A DNA stretch of 64,000 nucleotides from Aspidapion aeneum. Its lineage: Eukaryota > Arthropoda > Insecta > Coleoptera > Brentidae. The DNA is taken from assembly GCA_963576565.1 (NCBI GenBank), contig OY755044.1:39143235-39207234 (forward strand). Reading direction: 5' to 3'. The number at the start of each line of letters is the position of its first letter. Position 1 is the stretch's first letter. A program made the position numbers and the translations under genes. Positions 42,139 through 52,602 of this stretch are shown here, in pieces. Under the pieces are notes generated by a model. That model was given only the letters and a program-made list of their open reading frames with translations. It did not search any database and had not been told where the DNA came from.

Positions 42139-42212
42139 TCTTCGGTTGGGACTCGAACCCGGAATCAGTTGCTCTGTACACAAACGCTCTTTACATTAAG
42201 CCACCAAAGACC
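42139..42212 (-). pseudogene. tRNA-like sequence, left arm
   Basis: Minus strand begins GGTCTTTGGTGGCTTAATG (box A-like) and has CCGGGTTCGAGTCCC (box B / T-arm). The acceptor pairing is GTCTTTG with CGAAGA, weaker than in the right arm. Anticodon-loop sequence GTACAGA as in the right arm. Likely a pol III promoter relic and not a functional tRNA. Confidence 0.6.
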
Positions 42213-42464
42213 ATACATACATTTTCGGAAAACTTCCATCTATGCATGTCTGTGGTGTCTTAATAAAAGAACGAGAAACTCTCAGGGTATTAATTCGACC
42301 AAGCCATCCAACTGATTTCTATAATTCTGCCTTCATAACTTTGACAGTGGGAAGGAAGAATTATAGAGATCAGTTGGATGGCTTGGGCGAGTTAATACCC
42401 TGAGTTCTTGTATTGAAACACCACAGACATGCATAGATAGAAATTTTCCGAAAATTTATGTATG

Positions 42465-42539
42465 GTCTTCGGTGGCTTAATGTAAAGAACGTTTGCGTAC
42501 AGAGCAAGAGATTCCGGGTTCGAGTCCCGGCCGAAGACA
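42465..42539 (+). pseudogene. tRNA-like sequence, right arm (ACA anticodon position)
   Basis: Acceptor arms GTCTTCG and CGAAGAC pair over 7 bp. The T-arm CCGGG-TTCGAGT-CCCGG is perfect. TTTGC-GTACAGA-GCAAG forms an anticodon stem-loop with ACA at positions 34-36 (Cys codon UGU, where functional tRNAs use GCA). The D-arm (TTAATGTAAAGAA) lacks the GG and pairs poorly. This fits a tRNA-derived repeat better than a working tRNA. Confidence 0.6.
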
Positions 42540-42584
42540 GAAACCTTTTTGATGATTTTTCTTTCTTTAATTTCACTTGTTGTT

Positions 42585-43094
42585 TATATCTATTACTGAA
42601 CAAAATTAAATAAAATAAGCCATTTCGGGCCAAGCTTCCTTGTCTTTTGTGGTTCATACCTAATTTTGTTAAAATAGTAACACCCGGTGGGCCGATAGAA
42701 CTAGGTCTTATTTATTTTAAATGTAAGAACTGTCAAATTATTTAGGGACGCTAGATTTTACCTATTTGAAATGGCGCCATGCTTAACATATTACAAAGGC
42801 TGCACAGGCATTAAGCGATAAGAGGGATAAACAGTAAACATGCCCAATACCCCTTTCCTTCAATGCTTTAATTTAAAATGAGTCATAAATCCGCCTTGGT
42901 ACCAAATTTTTAAAAATGCGTGAAATGTAGGGAAATTTTTGCGTCATTATTAGAACTTTAGTGGTAACTTTTATGAGCTATTAGGGATTTATTGCAATAA
43001 AGCCAGGCAGTAATAGTGACGGGCACTATTCTGACAGTTTTCCATTGAAAACTGACAGTTGATCTTTCAAAATTGACATAAGAAAGTCGAATTT
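42585..43094. other. No supported gene
   Basis: Contains the left half of an inverted pair: TTTATTGCAATAAAGCCAGG near 42990 is matched by GCCTGACTTTATTGCAATAA near 43158. A short hairpin GACAGTTTTCC..GAAAACTGACAG lies at 43031-43058. Possibly part of a small unrecognised TIR element. Confidence 0.4.
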
Positions 43095-43280
43095 ATGAAT
43101 CCAGTCGTTTATTTTGCATTAATAGTGGCGGCACAATTAATTTCGGCACAATTAGAGCCTGACTTTATTGCAATAAGTCATTATTTGACATTGAGATTTA
43201 TTACTAAACAAAACTTGATTGTGCTTTATATATTTTTGTTGTTAACGTTTTGGCAAGTTTTGATTCTTGAAATAAATTAA
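43095..43280 (+). CDS. Weak candidate small ORF with signal-peptide-like start
   Basis: 61 codons. The first ~19 residues (MNPVVYFALIVAAQLISAQ) look like a cleavable secretion signal with a hydrophobic core, and a second hydrophobic stretch (LIVLYIFLLLTFWQVLIL) lies near the end. The GAGGTAAGTT at 43301-43310 would be a good splice donor. However, the frame overlaps one arm of an inverted repeat and contains a short internal duplication (GGCACAATTA twice), so it may be non-coding. I do not recognise a family. Confidence 0.2.
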   Translation: MNPVVYFALIVAAQLISAQLEPDFIAISHYLTLRFITKQNLIVLYIFLLLTFWQVLILEIN

Positions 43281-44433
43281 TAAAAAATAACAACTAATTT
43301 GAGGTAAGTTCACCATGAAATGAGAGTTTGTCAACGTTATAGCGACAGAAACTTATCTACAAGTTTAACAACAACTATGGCGAATAAGACGTTAACATTT
43401 ACATAACAAAAAAAAGTCGATCTATTGTTTAAAATACCAACTTTAATACATATTTCCTGGCTTGCTCCATATCTAACCTAACTTTTTTTTTTGGCTGCTG
43501 TGATATAGTGATGGATAAAATTTGAGGCAAAACTGTTATTAAACTAAGACTCTCCTAGCCCCACCCTATGTTTCGATAAAGAACTCAAAAACAAAATATT
43601 TTTGTTTGCCTCTTTTTTGCTTCCTCATTTTATTATATTTTTTACTGAGCTACGTGGTGAGGTGGTATGTTCACTCGATTCGCCGCCGTTTTTCGCGTGC
43701 GTACGCCAGATACTGTTTATCCATCAAGATGCAAAATTTATTAAAATTTATGTATTCAATTATTCAAATTTTGCGCGACCGAGCGGTTCTACCGCATGCA
43801 TGTGTGATCTAGGATGGTTCGTTGGAGGTTGATAACCGCCACCGAAGTAGTACGATCGATCGGTCTAATTTGTAAACTTTACCATTTTAAATGGTGGTCT
43901 AGATAAGGGAAAAATGGTGTGTGAAATTTATGACAAAACACTCTCAACCTACAGAGTTTTTGAAGTGTATACTTCTTTAGGCGCGTTTAGCTCTTTTTGT
44001 GGGTAGTGAATTGAACTGAGCCGTCAGGCTCGGCTTTGTAACGCTCATTCGGGTGAAGTCGGCTCGAGTCGACTAACTGTGAGAAGAACAGTCAGCAGAG
44101 CGATATGATGATGCAGATGAGGGCCACTCAGAGCAAAATTTACCAGAGTAATTTATACCCAATTTTAATTATGTAAATGTTATTACTTTGTATATTACTT
44201 TGGTAATATACAACGCAAAAAATCTTGTATTTCGTATTATTAATTTCGCCTTGTTGAAGTTTACACTTCTGCCGTGTGGTCTTAAGCCCACACAATTTTT
44301 TTTCTTTAATTAACAGTAGCGGCAACCACCTAAAACTGTATGAAACTGTGATGCTACACTGTCAAGTGGTGTATTGGAAACTACAATCTGGTTCTCAGAT
44401 CACATGCTATGGCGATGTTTTTTATAAACTTTA
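43281..44433. other. No supported feature
   Basis: Mixed composition, no gene recognised. Confidence 0.4.
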
Positions 44434-44691
44434 ATCATAACAAAAACATTTCATGTAAAAAAAGCCAAGTACGTGAAAGTGGTATTCCGTAAAAAGAATT
44501 ATAGATATAGATAAAAGTAAAGCCAGGTTCTCCAATACAAATTTAAAATGAAAGATTCTTACTAGTTTGGAAATGTTTTTTTAAACTTCGCTATTCCAGG
44601 AAAACTTCTTTATGTTCAATTTAGCACTGTGCCTAAGAGTCATTTGCAGCCGTAATAGCCAAGTTTAGAAAAACATTTCCAAACTAGTAAG
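44434..44691 (+). mobile_element. Repeat family X, copy X3, palindromic head (left half and loop)
   Basis: AATCATAACAAAAACATTTC, AGCCAAGTACGTGAAAGTGG and CTCCAATACAAATTTAAAAT lead to the loop with TTCAATTTAGCACTGTGCC and the start of the return arm, which ends at CTAGTAAG where the Penelope-like element is inserted. The return arm resumes at 46421. Confidence 0.8.
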
Positions 44692-44742
44692 CAACGTGGG
44701 TGTGCTTTCGGGCTGTTCGACGTTTCGCCATCTCGAGTGGAA

Positions 44743-45561
44743 AGTGAAGCCCTGACTCCGAGATTGTATGGACTACCAAAAATCCACAAAAACGATGTGC
44801 CTCTTCGTCCCATTGTCAGTACTATAGGCTCACCAACATACAAACTTGCGAAACATCTTGCTTCCCTCTTGCAACCCCACATCGGACTAACGGATTCGTA
44901 TGTAAGAGACTCCACCCACTTTATTGAGAAGATCAAAAACATCGTCATGGACGAGAAAGACATCTTAGTTAGCTTTGATGTTGTGTCTTTGTTCACGAAG
45001 GTACCTTTGGCCGAGGCAATGAGGGAAGTGGAACACATTTTCCCGAAGGACATCACCGACCTGTTTAAAATCTGCCTAACGACATCATATTTCACCTTCA
45101 ATGAACAAATTTATGAACAGGTTGATGGAGTATCAATGGGTAGCCCTTTATCGCCAGTGATTGCGAACTTTTTCATGGAGAAACTAGAAGAGAAGGCGTT
45201 GAATAATACCCCTCATAAACCCAAAGTCTGGTTTCGATATGTAGATGACACTTTTGTCGTTTGGCCTTATGGTAGAGACAGCCTTAATGAATTTCTCAAC
45301 CACATTAACAGCATACACCCCAGTATACAATTTACAATGGAAACAGAGAACAACAGAGAATTAGCATTCCTTGACGCACTAGTAACGAGGAAAGAGGGAC
45401 GACTAGGACATACCGTATACAGAAAACCTACTCACACAGACCGCTACCTAAACAACACATCTAACCACCACCCGTGCCAACGAAAAGGGGTAATAAGAAC
45501 ATTGGTAGAGAGGGCGAAAAGAATCTGCGAACCATCTAGACAAAGAATTAAACCATCTTAA
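44743..45561 (+). CDS. Penelope-like reverse transcriptase (N-truncated)
   Basis: Coding starts at the truncation point (EALTPRLYGLPKIHK); the first ATG-like codons upstream belong to the inverted repeat. The Penelope-type RT motifs follow in order: PLRPIVSTIGSP, FDVVSLFTKVP, GVSMGSPLSPVIANFFME and the catalytic FRYVDDTFVVW, then LAFLDALVTR and YRKPTHTDRYL in the thumb. Penelope RTs are related to telomerase and prime on nicked DNA. The first ~half of the normal protein is absent, so it is inactive. Near 45535 a +1 shift moves the sense frame into that of the downstream nuclease; the apparent stop at 45561 is out of the true frame. Confidence 0.93.
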   Translation, partial: SEALTPRLYGLPKIHKNDVPLRPIVSTIGSPTYKLAKHLASLLQPHIGLTDSYVRDSTHFIEKIKNIVMDEKDILVSFDVVSLFTKVPLAEAMREVEHIFPKDITDLFKICLTTSYFTFNEQIYEQVDGVSMGSPLSPVIANFFMEKLEEKALNNTPHKPKVWFRYVDDTFVVWPYGRDSLNEFLNHINSIHPSIQFTMETENNRELAFLDALVTRKEGRLGHTVYRKPTHTDRYLNNTSNHHPCQRKGVIRTLVERAKRICEPSRQRIKPS

Positions 45562-46303
45562 AAACGCCCTCGTAGCAAATGGATACACTCAAAGCGACAT
45601 AGATAAATGTATACGACCAAAGCCGAGCACTAGAAGTAACAGTAGCGGTGGACTGAGCAGCCGCGAAGTTACTTCAAGAGCCTTTCTGCCCTACATCCCT
45701 AGAGTGACAGATAGGATCGGACGTATTCTGGGAAAACACAACATAAAAACGATCTTCAAGCCATCTAAGAAGATCGAGAACCACCTCAGATCTGCGAAGG
45801 ATATAAGGAACCCACTAAGCTCTTCGGGGGTATATCGCATTCCCTGTACCTGTGGAAGTGTCTACATCGGAACAACCAAACGGTCCGTAAAGAGAAGAAT
45901 CAAAGAACACAAAGCCAACTGTCGACTCGGACATACGAAAAAATCCGCAGTTGCAGACCACACACTAAACAATGAAGACCACCGAATAAAATTCGAAGAC
46001 ACACAAGTTCTCTGCGCCTCCTCTTCATACTATCCAAGACTCTATAGAGAAGCAATCGAAATTCATAAACACCAGCAGAACTTCAACAGATCTGAAGAAA
46101 CTCTTAAAATTAACAGAACATGGGTACCGGTTCTTAAAAACACTAAACGGCTCGCTTACAATAACAAAACTGAATCAAGAGAATGTGACCAATCACCGAC
46201 CAGCTCTGATATACGCCCCGCCCACCATAGCGTATATAACCTGCGCCCGCGACAGACTAACCACCAGTCTTCGAGAAGCCGACAAACAGTCAACATCTCC
46301 TGA
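45546..46303 (+). CDS. Penelope-like GIY-YIG endonuclease domain
   Basis: Open frame from about 45546, read continuously from the RT after the frameshift. Residues numbered from the Met at 45704: the GIY-YIG core is GVY at 42-44 and VYIG at 53-56, with the conserved R in KRSVKRRIKEHK and a CTCG cysteine pair at 48-51 typical of Penelope nucleases. ADHTLNNEDH at 84-93 supplies the His-rich block. This domain nicks target DNA for priming. The stop codon TGA at 46301-46303 lies inside the conserved core of the hammerhead ribozyme. No inactivating change is visible in this domain. Confidence 0.92.
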
Positions 46304-46338
46304 AGATGCCATCCACTCGAGATGGCGAAACGTCGAGA
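46296..46338 (+). ncRNA. Hammerhead ribozyme motif of Penelope-like element
   Basis: Core boxes CTGAAGA (46300-46306) and GAAA (46327-46330) flank stem II GCCATC/GATGGC (46308-46313 with 46321-46326). A very short stem III (AC/GT) is followed by the cleavage triplet GTC (46332-46334). Stem I is TCTC/GAGA (46296-46299 with 46335-46338). Minimal type I hammerheads are an established feature of Penelope-like elements. Activity is predicted only. Confidence 0.85.
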
Positions 46339-46420
46339 ACGAATTTCCAACGACGACGGCCGAACAGCCCGAAAGCACACCCACCATTGGACGATGGCCG
46401 CGAAAGCCTTTCACAATTTG

Positions 46421-47540
46421 TAGTAAGCACCTTTCATTTTGAAATTTGTATTGGAGAACTTGGCTTTACTTTTATCTCAATTCTTTTTACGGAATACCAC
46501 TTTCGCGTACTTTACTTTTTTTTACAGGAAATGTTTTTGTTATGATTTCACTCTTTTTTTAAAGGATTTGGATAATATTTAAGTTTTAAAGTAGTAAAAT
46601 ATGCGGAATATTGTTCAAAACTTTTGCAATGCCTTATTAATTTTTTTTTATATTTTCCTATGGTTTTGTCATAGAAGCTATCAGCCTTCTAAAGCTCAGC
46701 TCTCTAGTGTTCCTGGAAGTAGGCAATGTTAATTGTACATAACTTTACATTTATAGGGGAGAAAAGTAAATTAAAATTGTAGTATTTTTAAATTTTTTCC
46801 TATAGTTTTATCATAGTTCCTATCAGTCTTCCAATGCTCAGCTCTAGCGTTTCTGGAAGTAGAAAATGTTACTTTTACATAACTTTACATTTATAGGGGA
46901 GGGAAGTTAATTAAAATTTAGGATTTTTTAATTTTCTCTTATAGTTTTATCATAGTTCCTATTGGCCGTCCAAAGCTTAGCTCTTTAGCGTTTCTTGAAG
47001 TGGGCAATGTTACTTTTAGATAACTTTACATTTAGGGGAAGGAAGCAAATTAAAATTTTGGGGTTTTTAAATTTTTTCCTATAGTTTTATCATATTTCTT
47101 AAGTCTGCTAACGCTCAGCTCTCTAGCGCCTCTGGAAGTGAGCAATGTTACTTTTACATAACTTTACATGTATGGGGGAGGGGAGTAAATTAGAATTTTG
47201 GGGTTTTTTTACAATTTCTATCAGTGTGTCAAATTTCAGCTTTGTAGCATTTAGTAGAATTTTGATGATCTATACATGAGTGAGTCGATGAGTGAGTTGC
47301 AATTTGGACGTTTTTTGAAATTTCGTAACTACTTTATTTCTTTATGGAAGTCCATGAAACTTGGAGGAATTGTTGACTATACAAAGATCTACGATTGTGC
47401 AAAGTTTCAGTTTCGTAGCTCATTCTATAGTAGAGTTTTAGATAGGTCAAATATGGGCTAAAATGTTTCAAGGAAAGATGGTACAGCAGTTTCCGCGCGA
47501 ACTTGACGGGGCACTCCTATGCCCCCAGATAGTGCCCTTT
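46421..47540 (+). mobile_element. Repeat family X, copy X3, return arm, tandem array and tail
   Basis: Return arm of the head (TTGTATTGGAGAACTTGGC ... CGCGTACTTT), spacer with ATGCGGAATATTG, and ~140-bp units with anchors at 46696, 46838, 46977, 47115 and 47236. The tail carries TGATCTATACATGAGTGAGT, CGACGTTTTTTGAAATTTCG-like sequence and a terminal hairpin GGGGCACTCCTATGCCCC (47497-47514). This is the most complete copy once the Penelope insertion is removed. Confidence 0.8.
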
Positions 47541-47689
47541 TTTCAGGTTTAAAAGAAAACTTTAAAAAACTTTTTTTTGTGAAGCTTTAGGCAAAATTGG
47601 GTGACACCATTCGAAAGAGAGGTACACAGAACGAAAAAGGTTCTTGTTCTATTCATTGTATGTCTATGTCATGGGGCCTCAGTGTCGAT

Positions 47690-48690
47690 GAGGAAGGAGG
47701 AGGGGGAGGAGTAACAACGTCGTGAAAAAACATGGTTTATCTGGCCCGGATGATAGCACCCTGTAATGGCACCTTGGCCAGGATAACCGTCGAAGATAAT
47801 AACGGTAGAGGAAAACAGCGAAAGTTGCAACTAAAGAAACAGGGAAGATGATTCTCGAGAATCGTAGCGAAGACAATCTATCTAGGAGAGAGACACTCCG
47901 AAATCAAAGTTCTGGCCCTCCAGGATGGTGGTTGGGGCATCGGGCCAACCCCTCGATACTCGTTAAACAACTCAAACTAGCAGTAAAAATTGGTCTCGGA
48001 ACCTACAGAACAACAGAAGACGACCCAAGCTTAGAAAATCGACAATGAATATTGGTCGTTGGAACGTTCAAGGTCTCTCCCAAAAATTAAATGATGTAAC
48101 GAAGCCAAGAACGCAAATATGGATATACTTATTCGTAAAAATCTGAGAAGATGCATCACATCCTGGGAACCAGTCAACGTATCATTAAAATGAACCTAAA
48201 TTTACACGGAAATAAAGTGAAATAAATTAAAGGAAATGATGCCTTAGACAAAGATCAAAATGAATTCTTCGAGCAACTATCATATGAAGTCTCCAAAACT
48301 AGAATATCCAGAGAAACAATACTAGGATAGGAGACCTAAACTCAAGAACGGGAAAGAAACAATAAGATAAAATAGTAGGACAATTTGGAGAAGACAACGT
48401 TAATGACTCATCAATATGTTCGACCAGAATAACCTACCTCCGAATTCTGAACGGCTTTTTTCAAAATCAAGAAATAGACATTGCACAAGACTCAATACAT
48501 ACCTAGGAGGTAGTAGAAGTACCGAAAACTGAAAAATGTTAAGATCTCTTCATCAAGAAAAGAGGAGGATAAATACTTCTCGAAACTGCTGACTCAGCAA
48601 TGGACAGAATATCAACTACACCACAACAGCCGCAATCTGACATTCGAGTTTAAAATACGAACAGCAGCATCCCCACTTAAAACTTAATAA
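47690..48690 (+). pseudogene. RTE-like LINE 5' region and endonuclease remnant
   Basis: After a leader with a 66-codon frame (47848-48048), the plus strand encodes the start of an apurinic endonuclease domain (MNIGRWNVQGLSQKLND at ~48046, cf. the N-terminal WN motif). Further on come IGDLNSRTGKK (GD-N catalytic loop, ~48325) and RILNGFFQNQEID (~48440). Order and spacing fit the EN domain of the craniofacial-development-protein-2-like LINEs common in insects. Many stops and frameshifts; it ends without reaching RT near 48690. Confidence 0.68.
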
Positions 48691-49447
48691 GAATATTCCC
48701 CTTAAAAGGTAGAATATATGTGGGAGTAGTTTAGCAGATATTAAAAAATAATGATTTTTTTATAAAACTTTAACACGATGTATTTTTAATACGGGGCATT
48801 TTAGGACACATGTTCATATAAACTTCTTTTTATAATTTCATAAGAGGAATCTACCGTGGGCTTTTGGCAATACAACTCTGGGAGGGACTGGAAACCAGGT
48901 AGAGTAAAATTTCTTACAGCATAACATAAAGAACGCCCGCGATTGATTTCAAAACTGGAGACTAGAATAAGAGACTTTTGCCACTGCTGCTATCAAAAAT
49001 AATTATAACTAAAAGAACAACAAAACAAAAATATCCAAATATTGACCAACATAAAGGTAGTTTTATTCATTAGCACCACTTTAAGTTCGATGAGAACCTA
49101 GTAGGTGCTAAGTGGTAAACACAACTCCTTTATTATTAAATAAAGTACTAAAATGTAGAAGCGCATCTATGAGAATCTGCGGGTATTTGCTGAGCACACA
49201 CACACACTTTTTTGTAGCATGCGGTATTTTCCCACAGATCTTATACGAGATTTTTAATCAATGCCCAGTGTTCTCACAGCTTAGTTAAACGCAAATACGC
49301 TAAAGCATAAATACATGTGAAGCCCTCATAGCATGCTTCAAATGCAAATTTAAATTCGCAGGCGCGCATTTTAAATTGCGCATGCGTGTGTTTTCTCACG
49401 TGCGCAGTGTGTTGTGTTTTAAATTTTTGTTTTTTTTTCTGTGAAAA
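48691..49447. other. No supported feature
   Basis: AT-rich until ~49330; 49360-49420 is CpG-rich with TTGCGCATGCGTG, resembling an NRF1-type promoter site upstream of the small frame at 49448. Confidence 0.35.
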
Positions 49448-49552
49448 ATGGGCAAGAATGGACGTGAAACATGTGCGGTTTGTGGAAAAATGTCCGGGAG
49501 AAGCAAGAGAGGGCTATTTCATATAGGAAAGTACTTGTATTTTTCTTTATAA
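49448..49552 (+). CDS. Candidate short first exon with CxxC motif
   Basis: 34 codons starting MGKNGRETCAVCGKMSGRSK with a CxxC pair, a basic middle and a hydrophobic end. Upstream is a CpG-rich, NRF1-like stretch (GCGCATGCG), and AAAGTACTTG near 49528 could be a weak splice donor. CxxC starts of this sort occur in zinc-finger proteins and in transposases. No downstream exon was recognised, so this is only a pointer. Confidence 0.2.
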   Translation: MGKNGRETCAVCGKMSGRSKRGLFHIGKYLYFSL

Positions 49553-51750
49553 TTTGTTAATAAAGTTAAGAGTCGTTTATAGATGCCATTAGACACTTTA
49601 TGGTGTCTATAATAAATCTGCACAATTAATTTTAAAAAACCAACCATTTTAATTCACATATATGATAAATAATAAATTTTCACCCAATCAATTAATTTTG
49701 AAAAAATAATAATAGACATAACCCTAAATTTTTGACAATTGCCAAATAATGTAATGACGTAACGGAGTATGTTCCAAAACCACTAAAACTGTCGCATGCG
49801 CAATAACCGAAGTCCTGTCTACACGAAAAAGGAACATTAAGAATTGAATGGGGTCTTGGCTTCAAACATCGCGTCTGAGAATGCATGGGTATGCCTTATA
49901 TTTATGCTTTAACGTATTTTGTTAAACGAGATGCTAACAAAGTAAATTATAAAAAATGCTCACAACACCCACTGGCAAGACTCAAAATCGAACTAAGATA
50001 AAACATGCAGCAAGCTGCACGACGAGGACTTATACCAAAAGTAGGGGAAAGTGGGGCAAAAGAGCTAAAAAGGGTACCGCAGTTTTAGCTAAACTGCGCA
50101 AGAATAAAACGGCTTAATATCAGACGTTTTGTCCCCATGACTAGTTCAACTCTCCATAATATGATTGATGTGATGTTGTTTATTAAAAAAATAGCCCGCG
50201 TTTTGTTTAAAGGAAGGTACATTTTTGATCTTTTTGTTTACATTGAAGAATTAGTGCTGTAAAATTAGCCTTGTAATTACTGTATTTAATTTTGTTTTAA
50301 TTTACCAAGTGTTTGGGTGCAAAGGGGGGGGGGGGGCGTAATAGCGCACTATTTTGTTTATGCGTGGTTTATGCGCAACAAAGAGCGACTCAAAGCAGCC
50401 ATTCGTACCGCGTCGACGATTTCAGCGACAATCAAGCAGTGAAGAGAAAATCCAATACTTTTCCGAGAAGTGTTGGCCACAACTGTATCAGTAATTAGGT
50501 TTGGAAATAAAAATTCAAAAAGTTTTTTTTTTAGTATACCGTTTTTGCATGACCCTTGTATACACTTCGGTAAGACCTGGGTATTCCCCACTTATATATT
50601 TTAAATTCAACTCCTCCCCAGGGGTTGCAATAAACCTCTTCAAGTCAGATTGGGAAAAACAAGTGACACCCCGTCTTTCTTACAAGTGTTTACCTTTAAT
50701 CTGTTGAATCCTTTGAACGCCAAATTGCCAAAATACGACTCCTTTTCAGTAGGAAATTGTAAACAAACATTGCCTAAATATAAGTAGTTCGAAGATAAGT
50801 AAGGTACCTGGGTTAAATTTGCCCACCCTGAAAAAAAAACGCAAATTTAGGTTATTTCTTTAGTTTGAAGTAACTTCGGAAAATAATAACTAATTTAAAA
50901 ATCTAATATTGTTTTTATATTTTTATATTATTTTATTTTTCTTTTATTTTATGGAAAACTGGAAGTAACATCACATTGTGGGGAACATTACGCCCTTGCC
51001 CTCCCTTTATCTACAACCTTGTACAAAATATTACTTACATGCAATATGCTCATTTAAAAAAGTAAAATAAGCTCTACCTATACACCAGTGTTGCCAGACC
51101 TTTCTGACGATTTTTCTTCAACTACATGACAAAAACTCTTCATATCCTTCAAAACAGTAACGGGTGGGTGGTTGACACCAAACCAAAAAAAACTTTATAC
51201 CATGAATTTTTTTTAAAATGGATGATGACTTAATATATAAAATCCAAAATTTAAAATAAAGTATTTAAATTGACTTACATAAGTTAAATTTGGTAAAATT
51301 ATAGTAATATTTGCAAAATATATAACTTTGACAGTGACAAATACTTTTTTATAGCAAGCACCTCTAAAATACAAAATACCCTGCTATATTGCAAAAACAT
51401 ACTGACTGGCGCTTCTTGCTGGGTAAAACGCAGCATTTGTTCTCTAAAAATGAACCGCTTACCCTTGTGCTTTTCCAGTGTGGTAGCTCCGTAATCAACA
51501 GGGGGTGGGCATATTTTAAACCTGGGCATATTTGACCCAGGTACCTTAGTATTGAGTGTGGTCTGAGACTCAATGGCCGTTTGGTCACCTGGAATTCTGG
51601 TTTTTCCAAAAGTTTGTCGCCATTTGGGTAAAATATAGGGGAACTTGGGGTTGACCAGGGTACTCAAGTTAATAAATGACATATAGATCAAGAAATTTTT
51701 TAAAAAATTTATTCAAAATGTGTTTACTGACATCTTAATTAATTAATACC
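49553..51750. other. Unassigned region
   Basis: No recognised gene. Notable only for a G-run at 50324-50336 and a few 60-130-codon frames without motifs. Confidence 0.4.
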
Positions 51751-51752
51751 TA

Positions 51753-52099
51753 CACGGCAAAAAGAATTCTTTTAGATCTAAGCAAATTGCTTTAAAGTAA
51801 GAATATTTTCTTGATATAGACTCTTTATTTTCTTGTGAAACAGAAATTGTTTTATTATAAATTGGAACTAAATTTAGATTATTAGTCACGGTTTTCCCTG
51901 GAAGCAAAATATTACTTATATGAAAACAATTTGCTTTGTTACAAAATGGATTATACTGAAACAAAACAATTAAAGAAAAAAAATAAAGTTTCATTTCAAG
52001 ATTAAACACTGCGTTGAACTCAAAACAAATTATTTTAAGGTAAAACAATTTATTCAAGGATAGTTCGTGTTTTCATTGTAGACAAAATTTTTTACCGTG
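51753..52099. mobile_element. TA-flanked MITE (CACGGTAAAAA family), copy 3
   Basis: CACGGCAAAAAG to TTTTTTACCGTG, flanked by TA on both sides, 347 bp. Shares the internal blocks of the copy at 32629-32992, with a small deletion near the left end. Confidence 0.8.
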
Positions 52100-52442
52100 T
52101 ACAATACTAGTCCAGTCATTATAGAATTTTAGCTTGCAAAAGTCCTAAAGATAAATTTGAGTTTTCGACTTTGGAAGAGGCTCCCCCGCCATCTTGGATT
52201 TTATGTGCACAAAAAGGTTTTTTTTTAATTACTTAGTTACTGTCCGTTTCAGAAAAAAAGCTTTAAACAAAAGTTGAAAGCAACTTTTCGCCGCTATTTT
52301 GAATTTTGACCAACTTCTTTTCTTAGTGGCCTTTAATTTCAAAATTGCTTATTTTTGAGGAAATCTGTAATAACGTAAAATAAAGACCAACTAAGAGCTT
52401 ATAAAATGAGTTATCGCTAAATTCTCTGGATAGTACTCTTGC

Positions 52443-52602
52443 CAGTGGCGCACCCAGGAATATGTCTTGGGGGCCCGAAGCCTTTTGGGGGACCCGAGAC
52501 CTCGTAGATGTCGTTTTTTATGCAATTTTATCTTTTTATTCATGAAATATGTGGAAAATATCTAAGGCTTGACCCCGATGCTCCTCCCTGGGTGCGCCCA
52601 TG
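52443..52602. mobile_element. 160-bp hAT MITE in foldback arm
   Basis: Ends CAGTGGCGCACCCAGG and CCTGGGTGCGCCCATG. Flanks ACTCTTGC and GCTCTTGC match at 7 of 8 positions. The right arm of the host foldback lacks it at the corresponding place (CTCAGCAAGGGTGCAACCC region, ~54620), so it inserted after the foldback formed. Confidence 0.82.

Larger units (their letters stand above)
42108..42584. mobile_element. Foldback element with a tRNA-like sequence in each arm
   Basis: Two ~230-bp inverted arms (AACAACAAATGAAATTAAAG... and ...CTTTAATTTCACTTGTTGTT) around a ~20-bp loop near 42340. The arms are roughly 85-90% alike by eye. Both contain a complete tRNA-like stretch followed (reading inward) by CATACATACATTTTCGG and CTGTGGTGT. 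It could be a head-to-head pair of tRNA-derived SINEs or a palindromic DNA transposon that captured a tRNA gene. Confidence 0.8.
44692..46420 (+). mobile_element. 5'-truncated Penelope-like element
   Basis: RT (YVDD) and GIY-YIG nuclease domains in Penelope order are followed by a 3' region with a hammerhead ribozyme. The left end (44692-44744) is an inverted copy of part of the 3' end, including ACGTTTCGCCATCTCGAGTGG, an arrangement known for Penelope-like elements. The insertion is flanked by a 7-bp duplication TAGTAAG (44685-44691, 46421-46427) in copy X3. The N-terminal half of the RT ORF is missing. Confidence 0.92.

Noticed and set aside
42465..42539. Functional tRNA-Cys gene
   Set aside because: Anticodon position reads ACA instead of GCA, the D-arm is poor and the sequence is duplicated inside a foldback; a tRNA-derived repeat is more likely.
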